64,000 nucleotides of DNA from Pseudolysinimonas sp051954455 (GCF_051954455.1 NZ_JBQCHS010000025.1:37506-101505); one strand, 5' to 3'. Counted from the first letter of the stretch, positions 49,788 through 59,281 are shown. Translations and numbers: made by a program. The notes: generated from the sequence alone by a model not told the origin.

Positions 49788-50213
49788 ATGAGACGTGTCG
49801 CTGCGGCCGTCGCGGCGCTCGTCGTCGTGCTCTCCCTCGCGGGATGTGCGGCCGGCGACGGGTACTCCGCCGCGACCGCGAGCACCCTGCAGCACGGCGT
49901 CCTCGACGTGGCGACCAGTGCCACCGGCAAGGACTACGCCGGTGCACTCGATCGGCTCGACGCGCTGGAGAAGGCGAACGATGCGGCCGCGAAGGCCGGG
50001 CGGATCACCGCCCAGCGGCACGACGCGATCGCGGCCTCCGTCTCCGCCGTGCGCGCCGACCTCGAACGGCTGAAGGCCGCGGCCGAGCAGGCCGCCCTGC
50101 AGGCGCAGATCGACCAGCTCCAGCAGCAGCAGGAGGAGCAGCAACAACAGCACCAGGGCCCCGGCAAGGCGCCCGGTGGACCCGGCGGCAAGAAGAAGGA
50201 CGGGGGACCGTGA
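49788..50213 (+). CDS. Lipoprotein with Gln-rich tail, kinase partner
   Basis: A 141-residue protein. The signal peptide ends in lipobox LAGC (Cys ~20); then a helical domain with repeated Ala/Asp/Lys (ALDRLDALEKANDAAAK) and a coiled coil that ends in a Gln run and a Gly/Pro/Lys tail. The function is unknown. ATG 49788 has GAGGGG upstream and TAGCGT (49751-49756) as -10. The stop overlaps the kinase start (GTGA), so the lipoprotein and kinase are likely partners in one envelope-sensing unit. Confidence 0.8.
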   Translation: MRRVAAAVAALVVVLSLAGCAAGDGYSAATASTLQHGVLDVATSATGKDYAGALDRLDALEKANDAAAKAGRITAQRHDAIAASVSAVRADLERLKAAAEQAALQAQIDQLQQQQEEQQQQHQGPGKAPGGPGGKKKDGGP

Positions 50214-51385
50214 CCGCCGTCCACGAGCGCTCCGGCCCCGCCGGCGCGACCGGGTTCGTCGCCGGCCGCTACCGGATCGTCGACCGTCTCGGCGACGGGG
50301 GCATGGCGCGGGTCTACCGCGCGCACGACGAGACGCTCGGCCGCGACGTCGCGCTCAAGGTCTTCCGGCAGGAGCTCGCCTCCGCCGACGACCTCGCCCG
50401 GCAGCGGGCCGAGGTGCGGCTCCTTGCGCGACTCGCGCACCCCTCGCTCGTCACGCTGTTCGACGCCGTCGCCGACGCGGACGGTCGCGGAGTGCTCGTC
50501 ATGGAGTACGTCCCGGGCTCCGACCTGCGGACCCGGCTGGCCGACGGCCCGCTGCCTGCGGCCGCGGTTGCGGCGCTCGGTGCGGACGTCGCGCGGGCCC
50601 TCGACTACATCCACGGGCGTGGGATCGTGCACCGCGACGTGGCGCCCGGCAACATCCTGCTGCCCGACGCGGACGGCTCGGCGGCGGCGGCGAAGCTGAC
50701 CGACCTCGGCATCGCCCGCCTCGTCGACGACGCCAAGATCACGGCGACCGGCTCCGTCATCGGCACGGCGGGCTACATGAGCCCGGAGCAGGTACAGGGC
50801 GTCGCGGTGACGCCCACCACCGACGTGTACGCCCTCGGCCTCGTGCTGCTGGAGTGCCTGACCGGCCGGCGCGAGTTCCCGGGGAACGCCGTCGAGGCCG
50901 CCGCCGCTCGCCTGGCCCGCGACCCGGTCGTCCCGGAGACCGTGCCCGCGGCCTGGCGCGACCTGCTGACACGGATGACGGCGCGGGATCCGGGCGCTCG
51001 GCCGTCGGCGTCATCCGTCGCCGAGCGCCTCACCGCGCTGCTCGCCGAGGACACCGGCCGCGGGTCCGAGCAGCTGGAGCGGACCAAGGTGCTGCCGCGC
51101 GCGGACGCGGCGACGGAGGTGCTCGCGGCGCCGGCGTCGCGCTCCGCCCCACCGGCGAGCGCCCCGCCCCGGGCCGCGCGCTCCCCGCGTTCGCGAGCCC
51201 TCCGCCTGCCCCTCGTCGTCGCCCTCGGCGTCCTCGCCGCCATCGGCGTGACGGCGTTGCTGCTCGCCGTCGTGGGCATCCCGCATCCGGCGCCGGCTCA
51301 GCCCGACCCGGTGTCGAGCTACCCGGCGGTCGGCGGCACCCTCGGCGATCATCTGCGTCAGCTCGAGCACGACGTCGCCCGCTGA
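50210..51385 (+). CDS. Membrane-anchored Ser/Thr protein kinase (STPK)
   Basis: A 391-residue PknB-like kinase. Visible are the glycine loop LGDGGMARVY (~23-32), ATP Lys in ALKVF (~46), catalytic loop HRDVAPGN (~142-149), TDLGIAR (DFG position) and GTAGYMSPEQ. The catalytic-loop Lys of HRDxKxxN is Ala here, so activity may be altered. A Pro/Ala linker and one membrane helix (~331-352) lead to a 35-residue outer tail with no PASTA domain. It is coupled to the upstream lipoprotein gene. Confidence 0.9.
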   Translation: MTAVHERSGPAGATGFVAGRYRIVDRLGDGGMARVYRAHDETLGRDVALKVFRQELASADDLARQRAEVRLLARLAHPSLVTLFDAVADADGRGVLVMEYVPGSDLRTRLADGPLPAAAVAALGADVARALDYIHGRGIVHRDVAPGNILLPDADGSAAAAKLTDLGIARLVDDAKITATGSVIGTAGYMSPEQVQGVAVTPTTDVYALGLVLLECLTGRREFPGNAVEAAAARLARDPVVPETVPAAWRDLLTRMTARDPGARPSASSVAERLTALLAEDTGRGSEQLERTKVLPRADAATEVLAAPASRSAPPASAPPRAARSPRSRALRLPLVVALGVLAAIGVTALLLAVVGIPHPAPAQPDPVSSYPAVGGTLGDHLRQLEHDVAR

Positions 51386-51401
51386 GCGGGACCGCCGCGG
51401 A

Positions 51402-51512
51402 GCGGATCGAGTAGCGCCGCAGGCGCGTATCGAGATCTCTCGGGCGAGGGTCCCGAACCGCGCCGCGCGCTACTCGACCCCCGGGGACGCTGCGCGCTAC
51501 CCGACCCGCTCG
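51402..51512. repeat. Palindromic repeat cluster between kinase and yczE
   Basis: Left: an inverted unit at about 51403-51440 (block CGGATCGAGTAG, 11-nt CGCCGCAGGCG, block CGTATCGAGATCTCT). Right: a decayed unit ending in CTACTCGACCCC (51470-51481) and an extra 12-nt block CTACCCGACCCG (51497-51508) that supplies the yczE stop. It separates two convergent genes. Confidence 0.7.
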
Positions 51513-52264
51513 TCGCGCTGCGATACCGCGCGGAGGTCGGCGTAGACCCGCTCGCCGTCGCGGTCACCCGACCGCGGGCGGAACGACGCGAGCCCGGCGG
51601 CGGGCCGCGGGCGCACGACCGGTGTCTCGGCCGCCCCGCCCGGCACCCGCAGCAGCGGCATCGCGACGTGCACGAGCGGTCCGACGAGGAGCACGAACGC
51701 GACCGTGCCGATGCCCACCTGCCCGCCGAGGATCGCGCCGACGACGAGCACCGATCCCTCGACGATCGTGCGGGCGACCCAGATGCTCCAGCCGAAGCGC
51801 TGCCGCAGGCCGGTCATGAGGCCGTCGCGCGGGCCCGGTCCCATCCGTGCGCCGATGTAGAGGCCGGTCGCGACGGCCAGGAGGAGCAGGCCGCCCGCGA
51901 ACATCAGCCCCTGCAGCATCGGGGCGTGCTGCTGAGGGATGAGCCACAGTCCGAGCTGCGCGCTCGGCCCCACGAGGAGGACGTTGAGCACGGTGCCGAT
52001 GCCGGGGCGCTGCCGCAGTGGGATCCAGACCAGCAGCACCAGCGCCCCGACGATGTTGGTCACGAAGCCGAACGGGATGCCCGTCCGGTTCGCGAGGCCC
52101 TGGGCGAGCACGTCCCAGGGCGAGAGCCCGATCCCGGCGCGGACCTCGAGCGAGATCGCGATGCCGTAGAGGAAGAGGCCGCCGAGCAGCTGCGCGATGC
52201 GGCGCGCGCGGATCGCGGGAGCGTCGCCCGCGGTCGGGATCGCGATCGGGAGGGAGAGAGCCAC
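51497..52264 (-). CDS. YczE/YyaS/YitT-type membrane protein
   Basis: A 255-residue protein with about five helices: LGGLFLYGIAISLEVRAGIGLSPWDVLAQG near the N-terminus is the YczE signature, and GARMGPGPRDGLM near residue 145 is the second. The transported or sensed molecule is unknown. GTG 52264 has TTGGAT six bases upstream, a variant of the local -10. It is divergent from the MocR-type regulator, the same pairing as yczE-yczR elsewhere. The end, DERVG-stop, lies in the repeat's 12-nt block. Confidence 0.85.
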   Translation of the reverse strand: MALSLPIAIPTAGDAPAIRARRIAQLLGGLFLYGIAISLEVRAGIGLSPWDVLAQGLANRTGIPFGFVTNIVGALVLLVWIPLRQRPGIGTVLNVLLVGPSAQLGLWLIPQQHAPMLQGLMFAGGLLLLAVATGLYIGARMGPGPRDGLMTGLRQRFGWSIWVARTIVEGSVLVVGAILGGQVGIGTVAFVLLVGPLVHVAMPLLRVPGGAAETPVVRPRPAAGLASFRPRSGDRDGERVYADLRAVSQRDERVG

Positions 52265-52325
52265 AGAGGAATCCAACTTCCGAATTGGACTGGTTCGCCA
52301 TAGCCAATCCGCGTAGGGTGGCCTC

Positions 52326-53750
52326 ATGGTCGCGCTCACCGCCCGAGGATTGGCCTCCGCTCTGGGATCGTGGCGCGTCGAGAGCGCGCCCGCCTACCTC
52401 GCCCTCGCCGACCGCGTGCGGCTGCTCGTGCTCGACGGGCGGCTCGCGCTCGGCACGCGCCTCCCCGCGGAGCGGGAGCTCGCCGCCCAGCTCGGCGTCA
52501 GTCGCACGACCGTGACCGCGGCGTACGCCCAGCTGCGCGAGGGCGGGTACCTCGAGAGCGTGCGCGGCTCCGGCAGCGCGGTCCGGCTCCCGAACCGCGT
52601 CGACGCGGAGGCCCCGCCGATCGAGACCGACCTCATCGACCTCAGCAAGGCGACGCTGCCCGCCGTGCCGCAGGTGGCCGACGCCGCGATGCGGGCCGCG
52701 GCCCTGCTGCCGTCGTTCCTGACCGACTCGGGCTTCGACACCGTCGGGCAGCGGGTGCTGCGGCAGGCGCTCGCCGATCGGTTCACGGCCCGCGGACTCC
52801 CGACCGACCCGGACGAGATCCTCGTCACCACCGGCGCGCAGTCCGCGATCGCCCTCATCGCCCGCACACTGCTCTCGCGCGGCGACCGGGTGCTGGTCGA
52901 GTCGCCCACCTACCCGCACGCGATGGAGGCCCTCCGTCAGGCGGGCGGCCGTCTGGTGCCGGTGCCGGTGACGACGGACGACGGATGGGACGAGGCCGGG
53001 CTCGAGCAGGCGCTCCAGCGCACGAGCCCCGCGCTCGCCTACCTGCAGCCCGACCAGCACAACCCGACCGGGCGGTCGATGGAACCGGGGCTCCGTGCGC
53101 GGCTCGTCGCGATGGCGGCTCGACAGGGGACGGTTCTCGTCGTCGACGAGACGATGGGCGAGCTCGGCTTCGATCTCGGTCCCGGCCGGCCGGTGACCCC
53201 GTTCGGCGTCCACGGCGACGTCGTCACGGTCGGCTCGGTGGGCAAGACACTCTGGGGAGGCCTGCGGATCGGCTGGATCCGCGCCGACCGCGAACTCATC
53301 CAACGGCTCGCCCGCGCCCGGTTCGGCAGCGACCTCGGCACGCCGATCCTCGAGCAGCTCATCGTGCGCGAGCTCCTGCCGGACTACGACCGGATCCTCG
53401 TCGAGCGCCGCGAGCTGCTGCGCGCGGGCCGGGATCACCTGCGAGGACTGCTCGCGGCGCGCATCCCCGACTGGCACGCGCCCGAGCCGGCGGGCGGTCT
53501 GACCCTCTGGGTGGAGCTCGGCGCGCCCGTCAGCTCGCAGGTCGCGCTCGCCGCCCGCAGCGAGGGGGTCGTCATCGCGGCGGGGCCCCGCTTCGGGATG
53601 GACGGCGTCTTCGAGCGCTTCCTGCGGATCCCGTTCAGCCATCCGGTCGCCGTGCTCGACGAGGCGGTCGACGGACTAGCGGCCGCGTGGGCGCGGGTGT
53701 CGCGGCATCCCGTCGACATCGGCATCGAGGATCTCGCGGCCGTCGTCTGA
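52326..53750 (+). CDS. MocR-family regulator (GntR HTH plus aminotransferase domain), YczR-like
   Basis: A 474-residue fusion. The winged HTH is at about 20-90 (GTRLPAERELAAQLGVSRTTVTAAY); a fold-type I aminotransferase domain follows, with the PLP Lys in SVGKTLWGGLRIGW (~Lys306) and YLQPDQHNPTG. It probably senses pyridoxal phosphate or an amino compound. ATG 52326 lies six bases after TAGGGT (52314-52319). TTGG/CCAA half-sites fill the 61-base spacer to yczE (e.g. TCCAA...TTGGA, 52272-52289). Confidence 0.92.
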   Translation: MVALTARGLASALGSWRVESAPAYLALADRVRLLVLDGRLALGTRLPAERELAAQLGVSRTTVTAAYAQLREGGYLESVRGSGSAVRLPNRVDAEAPPIETDLIDLSKATLPAVPQVADAAMRAAALLPSFLTDSGFDTVGQRVLRQALADRFTARGLPTDPDEILVTTGAQSAIALIARTLLSRGDRVLVESPTYPHAMEALRQAGGRLVPVPVTTDDGWDEAGLEQALQRTSPALAYLQPDQHNPTGRSMEPGLRARLVAMAARQGTVLVVDETMGELGFDLGPGRPVTPFGVHGDVVTVGSVGKTLWGGLRIGWIRADRELIQRLARARFGSDLGTPILEQLIVRELLPDYDRILVERRELLRAGRDHLRGLLAARIPDWHAPEPAGGLTLWVELGAPVSSQVALAARSEGVVIAAGPRFGMDGVFERFLRIPFSHPVAVLDEAVDGLAAAWARVSRHPVDIGIEDLAAVV

Positions 53751-53751
53751 G

Positions 53752-54546
53752 TCATGCGGCCGCGCGGGCGAACCGGGCCGGCGTCACGCCGAGCGTGCGT
53801 GCGAAGTGCCGGGTCAGGTGCGCCTGATCGTAGAAGCCGACGGCCGCCGCGACCTCCGCCGGCGGTCGACCCCGCAGCAGCAGATGCCGGGCGAGGTCGA
53901 CCCGGCGCCCGGTGAGGTAGCGGTGCGGCGGGATCCCGTAGGCGGCGGTGAACGCCCGCACGAGCCGCGTCGGCGAGGCACCCAGCTCGACTGCCGCGCT
54001 CGCGAGGGTCGGCGCGCCCGTGACCCGGTCGTCGAGGAGCGCGCGCAGCCGCGCCGCGAGCGGGTCGTCGCGCCGGTGGCGCGCGCGGCGTCCGGCCAGC
54101 TCGCGGAGCACGACCGAGCGGATCGCGAGCAGCTCGCTCTCGGCGCGCAGCCCGTCCCCGCCGCTCGCGAGGGCGCGGTGCATCCGCGACGCGGCGCCGG
54201 CGATCGCGGGATGCGCGACGAGCGGGGCGTCCACCACCCGGTCGACGAGGTCCCCGCCGAGCCACCCGGCGTCGAGGTAGGCCACGCGCTTGCGGAAGCC
54301 GTCGGTGCCCGCGGCGGCGCGGCCGTCGTGCGGCACCCCGGGCGGCAGGATCGTGAGCGTCGACGCGGGGGCGCGCAGCTCGCGCCCGTCGAGTCGGTAG
54401 GCGACCTCGCCGGCGTCGATGAGCAGCAGCGTCCACTCGGCGTGCGTGTGCAGCGGATAGGCGTGGCCGTGGAACTCGGCGTGCAGCACCTCCTGCACGC
54501 CCGGCACCCCGGGGCGCCAGGCCCGCACGCTGTCCCGCTCGGCCAT
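53752..54546 (-). CDS. AraC-family regulator
   Basis: A 264-residue regulator. The N-terminal cupin (HTHAEWTLLLIDAGEVAYRLDG, ~33-54) carries the metal-like HxH; the C-terminal double HTH has TLASAAVELGASPTRLVRAF and EVAAAVGFYDQAHLTRHFARTLG (~227-249). ATG 54546 lies six bases after TACGTT on the minus strand. It is divergent from a DUF2000 gene, a common pairing. It converges on the MocR gene with a one-base gap. Confidence 0.92.
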   Translation of the reverse strand: MAERDSVRAWRPGVPGVQEVLHAEFHGHAYPLHTHAEWTLLLIDAGEVAYRLDGRELRAPASTLTILPPGVPHDGRAAAGTDGFRKRVAYLDAGWLGGDLVDRVVDAPLVAHPAIAGAASRMHRALASGGDGLRAESELLAIRSVVLRELAGRRARHRRDDPLAARLRALLDDRVTGAPTLASAAVELGASPTRLVRAFTAAYGIPPHRYLTGRRVDLARHLLLRGRPPAEVAAAVGFYDQAHLTRHFARTLGVTPARFARAAA

Positions 54547-54595
54547 GGTCGAAACGTACAAGACGGCCGCCGGCGACCGCCGGGAGCATGGCGCC

Positions 54596-55012
54596 ATGGA
54601 CCCCGTTCGCTTCGACACCAAGATCGCGATCCTGCTGCGCGACGACCTGGCCGCCTGGCAGGAGCTCAACGTCACCGCCTTCCTCGCGAGCGGCGTTGCG
54701 GCAGAATCCGGCATGACCGGCGAGCCGTACCGCGACGCGGACGGAACCGCCTACCTGCCGATGCTCCGCCAGCCCGTGCTCGTGTTCGCGGCCGACGCCG
54801 CGACGCTCGCTGCGGCGCGTGCGAAGGCGGTGGTACGGGGGCTCCGCGTCGCCGTCTACATCGAGGAGATCTTCGCGACCGGGCACGACGAGGCGAACCG
54901 GGCCGAGGTCGCCCGCTTCGGCGGCGACGACCTGAACCTCGTCGGGCTCGCTCTCCACGGGCCGAAGAACGTCGTCGACCGGATCACGAAGGCGGCGACG
55001 CTGCACTCCTGA
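54596..55012 (+). CDS. DUF2000 family protein
   Basis: A 138-residue alpha/beta protein. FDTKIAILLRDDLAAWQELNVTAFL (~5-29) and GEPYRDADGTAYLPMLRQPVLVF are the DUF2000 pattern; these are peptidyl-tRNA-hydrolase-2-like folds without known activity. ATG 54596 is favoured because GAGCAT, a one-base variant of the -10 box, lies six bases upstream; ATG 54545 would extend it by 17 residues into the AraC promoter. Likely controlled by the divergent AraC protein. Confidence 0.85.
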   Translation: MDPVRFDTKIAILLRDDLAAWQELNVTAFLASGVAAESGMTGEPYRDADGTAYLPMLRQPVLVFAADAATLAAARAKAVVRGLRVAVYIEEIFATGHDEANRAEVARFGGDDLNLVGLALHGPKNVVDRITKAATLHS

Positions 55013-55108
55013 CTCCGGCGGCAATCGGCCGGCTTTCATCCGCCGGGAGTACGTTCGCCGCCGCCGCTCGCGAAGAATGGTGTGCGGACCTACCGAGGAG
55101 ACCTCCCC

Positions 55109-58100
55109 GTGCACCTGCTGTCCGTTTTCAGCCTCCGCAACCGCGCCCTGATCGCCCTGCTGACGATCGTCGTCGCGGTCTTCGGCAGCATCTCGCTCAC
55201 CCTGCTCAAGCAGGAGCTGTTCCCCTCGCTCTCGCTGCCGCAGATCACGGTCGTGTCGACCTACCCGGGTGCCAGCCCGCAGGTCGTCGAGAACGACGTG
55301 TCGACGCCGATCGAGGATGCGATCCAGGGGGTCGAGGGCCTCGACTCCACCCACTCCACCTCGAAGTCGGGGCAGTCGGTCGTCACGGCCGCGTTCGCCT
55401 ACGGCACGAACCTCACGACCGCCGAGCAGAAGGTGCAGCTCGCCGTCGATCGGTTGGGGTCACGCCTGCCGGACGGGGTGACGCCGCAGGTGCTGTCGTT
55501 CAGCATCTCCGACTTCCCGGTCATCCAGCTCGCCGTCACCTCGGATCTCGACCCCGCCACGCTCGCGTCGCGGCTGCAGCAGTCGACGGTCACGAAGCTG
55601 CAGCAGCTCGACGGCGTCCGCCAGGCGAGCGTGCTCGGCGACCGCGGGCAGCGCATCACCATCACCCCCGACGCCGCGAAGCTCGCGCAGGCGGGGCTCA
55701 CGACGCAGGCGATCGCGTCGGCGCTTCAGCAGAACGGGATCCTGCTCGCCTCGGGCGCGATCACGGAGGGCGACAAGACGCTCGACGTCCAGGCGGGGCA
55801 GCGCATCGGCTCCACCGACGATCTCGCCGCCCTGCCGCTCATCGGCGCGCGCGTCGCGCCGGGTGCCGCCGTGCCGACGATCGGCGACGTCGCGACGGTG
55901 CAGACGGTCGAGAACCCGGTCGCGGGCATCTCGCGGGTCAACGGCAAGGACTCGCTCACCGTCGCGGTCTCCAAGACCCCCGCGGGCAACACCGTCGACG
56001 TGTCGCGCGAGGTCAACGCGGCCCTGCCGCAGCTGGAGAAGGACCTCGGATCCGGCGCGAAGATCACGGTCGTCTTCGACCAGGCGCCCTACATCGAGCA
56101 GTCGATCAACTCGCTCGCCGAGGAGGGCGCGCTCGGCCTGCTGTTCGCGGTCGTCGTGATCCTGCTGTTCCTCCTCTCCTTCCGCTCGACGATCGTGACC
56201 GCGATCTCGATCCCGGTCTCGCTGCTCATCGCCTTCATCGTGATGTGGGGCGTCGGCTACACCCTCAACGTGCTGACGCTCGGCGCGATCACGATCGCCG
56301 TCGGGCGCGTGGTCGACGACTCCATCGTCGTCACCGAGAACATCAAGCGACATCTGTCGCTCGGCGAGGAGAAGCTCCCCGCCATCACCGCCGCGGTGCG
56401 CGAGGTCGCAGTCGCGGTCACGGCCTCGACCGTCACGACGGTCGCCGTGTTCCTGCCGATCGCCCTCGTCGGCGACATCACGGGGGAGCTGTTCCGCCCC
56501 TTCGCGCTCACCGTCACGATCGCACTGCTCGCCTCGCTCTTCGTCGCGCTCACGATCGTCCCGGTCCTCGCGTACTGGTTCCTGAAGGCCCGCCCGACCG
56601 GTCACAAGCACGACGCCGTCGCCGGTGCTGCGACCGACGAGGACGAGCTCGACCGGCCCACGGCGCTCCAGCGCGGGTACCTGCCGGTCATCCGGTGGAC
56701 CACGCGCTTCCGCTGGCTGACCGTCCTCGTCGCCGTCGCGATCCTCGCCGGCTCCGCCGCGCTCGGCGTCCTCGGGCTGAAGACCAACTTCATCGGATCG
56801 AGCGGCCAGAACACGATCACCGTCACCGAGACCCTGCCGCCGGCGACGAGCCTCGAGGCGTCCGACACCGCCGCGAAGAAGGTCGAGAAGGCGATCCGCG
56901 CGGTCGACGGCGTGAAGATCGTGCAGACCTCCATCGGCTCCGGCGGGGGCGGAAGCTCGCTCGCGGCGGCATTCGGCGGAGGCGGCGGGGTCACGTTCTC
57001 GATCACGACCGACGCGAACAAGAACCAGGACACGATCCAGGCCGACGTGCGCGCCGCCGTCAAGAGGCTGAGCGGGGTCGGCGAGGTCGACCTGTCGAGC
57101 GGCAACGCCGGGTTCGGCGGCTCCGACATCGAGGTGGACATCGCCTCGTCGAGCGCCAAGGATCTGCAGTCGGCCGCCGACGACATCCTCGCGAAGGTGA
57201 AGAGGCTGTCGCAGACCGCGCAGGCGACGAGCGACCTCTCCGCGACGCAGCCCTACCTGGCGATCCAGGTGGACCGCGCCAAGGCCGCGCAGGCCGGGCT
57301 CAGCGAGGTCGCGGTGGGGCGGCTGGTGTCGCAGGCGATGCTGCCGACGTCCTCCGGCTCCGTCGAGCTCGACGACCGCACGCTCGACATCTACATCACC
57401 GACCCGGACGCCCCGACGACGGTCGATCAGCTGAAGGCGTTCCGGGTTCCGACGCCGACCGGCGCGGTGCCGCTCAGCGATCTCGCGACCGTGCAGCAGG
57501 TGAACGGGCCGCAGTCGATCAGCACGCAGCGGGGGCAGCGCACCGCGACCATCACGGTCACCCCGAAGAGCTCGGACCTCGGCACGGCGTCGGCGAACGT
57601 GCAGAAGGCGGTCGACGCGGTGAAGCTGCCGGCCGGCACCACCGCGACCCTCGGCGGCGCGACGAAGGACCAGGCCAACGCGTTCGGTCAGCTCGGGCTG
57701 GCGCTGCTCGCCGCGATCCTCATCGTCTACACGGTCATGGTGGCGACGTTCCGCAGCCTGCGGCAGCCGCTGCTGCTGCTCGTGTCGGTGCCGTTCGCCG
57801 CCACCGGCGCGATCGTCCTGCAGTACCTGTCCGGGATCCCGCTCGGCGCAGCGTCGCTCATCGGCGTGCTCATGCTCATCGGCATCGTCGTCACGAACGC
57901 GATCGTGCTCATCGACCTCGTCAACCAGTACCGGCGCAAGGGGATGAGCGTCGAGGACGCGGTCGTGCACGGTGCCGCCCGACGCCTCCGGCCGATCCTC
58001 ATGACCGCGCTCGCGACGATCTTCGCCCTGCTGCCGATGGCGATCGGCCTGACCGGACACGGCGGGTTCATCTCGCAGCCGCTCGCGATCGTCGTGATCG

Positions 58101-58213
58101 GCGGGCTGGTGTCGTCGACGATCCTGACGCTCATCGTGCTGCCGGCGCTCTACGTGCTCGTCGAGGGCGCGCGCGAGCGCCGCTCGGCGCGTCGGGCGCC
58201 GCGGATCGAGTAG
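55109..58213 (+). CDS. RND-family efflux transporter (AcrB/SwrC-like)
   Basis: A 1034-residue proton-driven exporter with 12 helices in two halves, each with a large outer loop. The GRVVDDSIVVTENIKRHL segment (~398-415) follows helix 4, where the proton-relay Asp residues lie; ARRLRPILMTALATI (~952-966) is the repeated HAE1 motif. A Gly-rich segment (about 612-627) breaks the second loop. No membrane-fusion partner is encoded, as for SwrC in Gram-positives. GTG 55109 has GAGGAG upstream. The end, APRIE-stop, lies in the palindromic repeat. Confidence 0.92.
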   Translation: MHLLSVFSLRNRALIALLTIVVAVFGSISLTLLKQELFPSLSLPQITVVSTYPGASPQVVENDVSTPIEDAIQGVEGLDSTHSTSKSGQSVVTAAFAYGTNLTTAEQKVQLAVDRLGSRLPDGVTPQVLSFSISDFPVIQLAVTSDLDPATLASRLQQSTVTKLQQLDGVRQASVLGDRGQRITITPDAAKLAQAGLTTQAIASALQQNGILLASGAITEGDKTLDVQAGQRIGSTDDLAALPLIGARVAPGAAVPTIGDVATVQTVENPVAGISRVNGKDSLTVAVSKTPAGNTVDVSREVNAALPQLEKDLGSGAKITVVFDQAPYIEQSINSLAEEGALGLLFAVVVILLFLLSFRSTIVTAISIPVSLLIAFIVMWGVGYTLNVLTLGAITIAVGRVVDDSIVVTENIKRHLSLGEEKLPAITAAVREVAVAVTASTVTTVAVFLPIALVGDITGELFRPFALTVTIALLASLFVALTIVPVLAYWFLKARPTGHKHDAVAGAATDEDELDRPTALQRGYLPVIRWTTRFRWLTVLVAVAILAGSAALGVLGLKTNFIGSSGQNTITVTETLPPATSLEASDTAAKKVEKAIRAVDGVKIVQTSIGSGGGGSSLAAAFGGGGGVTFSITTDANKNQDTIQADVRAAVKRLSGVGEVDLSSGNAGFGGSDIEVDIASSSAKDLQSAADDILAKVKRLSQTAQATSDLSATQPYLAIQVDRAKAAQAGLSEVAVGRLVSQAMLPTSSGSVELDDRTLDIYITDPDAPTTVDQLKAFRVPTPTGAVPLSDLATVQQVNGPQSISTQRGQRTATITVTPKSSDLGTASANVQKAVDAVKLPAGTTATLGGATKDQANAFGQLGLALLAAILIVYTVMVATFRSLRQPLLLLVSVPFAATGAIVLQYLSGIPLGAASLIGVLMLIGIVVTNAIVLIDLVNQYRRKGMSVEDAVVHGAARRLRPILMTALATIFALLPMAIGLTGHGGFISQPLAIVVIGGLVSSTILTLIVLPALYVLVEGARERRSARRAPRIE

Positions 58214-58288
58214 ACGCGCAGCGGCGTATCGAGACCTCCCGTCACGCTACGGAGGTCTCGATACGCGCCTACGGCGCTACTCGACCCG
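58202..58288. repeat. Complete head-to-head palindromic repeat (two units)
   Basis: Two inverted 38-bp units. The 15-nt block is perfect in both (58225-58239 and 58251-58265), the 12-nt blocks are at 58202-58213 and 58277-58288, and the 11-nt middles differ. Together they fold into a long stem with an 11-nt loop. It sits between convergent genes and holds both their stop codons, so it can end transcription from both sides. Confidence 0.85.
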
Positions 58289-59239
58289 CGCGGCCGGGCC
58301 GAGCGTGCGCCGGTAGAAGGCCGCGATCCGTGTCTTCAGGTCGTCGCTCATCGCCGCGATCGAGTGCGCGCGCCCCTGCACGACGACGAACGTCGTGTCG
58401 CCGCCGGCCCTCCGCAGTCGCGCCGCGAACGCCTCCGATTGCGCAATCGGGATCCTCGTCTCGTCGGTCGAGTGCGTGATGAAGAACGGCGGGTCGGTCG
58501 GATCGACCTGGAAGACCGGCGACGCCCGCCGCGCGTCCGGGCAGTCGCCCTCGGAGGTGCAGTGCAGGTAGGCCAGCTGGTCGGGCACGAAGTCGGGGTT
58601 GACGTCCCGGCCCGTGAGGTCGGCGGGGCCGGACATCTCGACGACGGCGGCGACGCGGGATCCGGTCGTCCAGCCGCCGCGGCCGGTCGTGCCGAGCAGG
58701 GACACGAGGTTGCCGCCGGCGGAGCCGCCGAAGGCGCCGACCCGGTCGGGGTCGAGATCCCAGCGCGTCACCTGCGCCGGCTCGCGGATCCACTCCACGG
58801 CGGCGCGGAGGTCGTCGAAGCCGGCGGGGAAGGGATGCTCAGGCGCGAAGCGGTAGTCGAGGTTGAAGACGACGTAGCCGGAGGAGGCGAGCCATTGGCA
58901 GATCGCGCGCCAGCCGAGGTCGGCCTTGTCGCCGCGCGCCCAGCTGCCGCCGTGCACCTCGACGATCGCGGCGAACAGACCGGGATCCTTCGCCCGGGCG
59001 GCGGTAGGCGGGGTGCAGACGTCGAGGGTCTGCGGGATGCCGGCATCGCTGCGGTACGCGACGTCGCGGGTGACGCGGACGTTCGGCAGCGTCGCCAGCG
59101 CGGGATCGTCGACCCGGGTGCGCGGCGTGACTCCCGCGTCGGGGGTGCCGCCGATCGCGCAGGCGCTCGGGGCGAGCACCGCGGCGAGGACGCCGATGGC
59201 CGCGAAGGTCATCGGTCCGGCGCGCAAGGGTCGGAGCAT
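58277..59239 (-). CDS. Exported alpha/beta-hydrolase esterase
   Basis: A 320-residue HSL-type esterase. The N-terminus is a signal sequence ending PSACAIGG, lipobox-like but not canonical. The oxyanion motif is VEVHGGSW (~91-98), the nucleophile GGSAGGN (Ser ~173); THSTDETRIP and GRAHSIAAM hold Asp/Glu and His. It acts outside the membrane on unknown esters. ATG 59239 has no clear -10 at the leaderless position. It converges on the RND gene; its ARVE-stop lies in the repeat. Confidence 0.85.
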   Translation of the reverse strand: MLRPLRAGPMTFAAIGVLAAVLAPSACAIGGTPDAGVTPRTRVDDPALATLPNVRVTRDVAYRSDAGIPQTLDVCTPPTAARAKDPGLFAAIVEVHGGSWARGDKADLGWRAICQWLASSGYVVFNLDYRFAPEHPFPAGFDDLRAAVEWIREPAQVTRWDLDPDRVGAFGGSAGGNLVSLLGTTGRGGWTTGSRVAAVVEMSGPADLTGRDVNPDFVPDQLAYLHCTSEGDCPDARRASPVFQVDPTDPPFFITHSTDETRIPIAQSEAFAARLRRAGGDTTFVVVQGRAHSIAAMSDDLKTRIAAFYRRTLGPAARVE

Positions 59240-59275
59240 AATCGCGGATTCCCCCCGAATCCGTGTCGGATCCTG

Positions 59276-59281
59276 TAACGT
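59276..59281 (+). promoter_or_regulatory. Candidate -10 box of the DEAD-box helicase gene
   Basis: TAACGT lies 137 bases before the helicase start. If used, the mRNA has a leader of about 130 nt, much longer than those of its neighbours, containing the hairpin 59346-59367. Confidence 0.4.

Noticed and set aside
53806..58479. 1557-codon open frame on the plus strand
   Set aside because: It is a shadow across the AraC, DUF2000 and RND genes with no recognisable domain and strong Arg/Asp bias.
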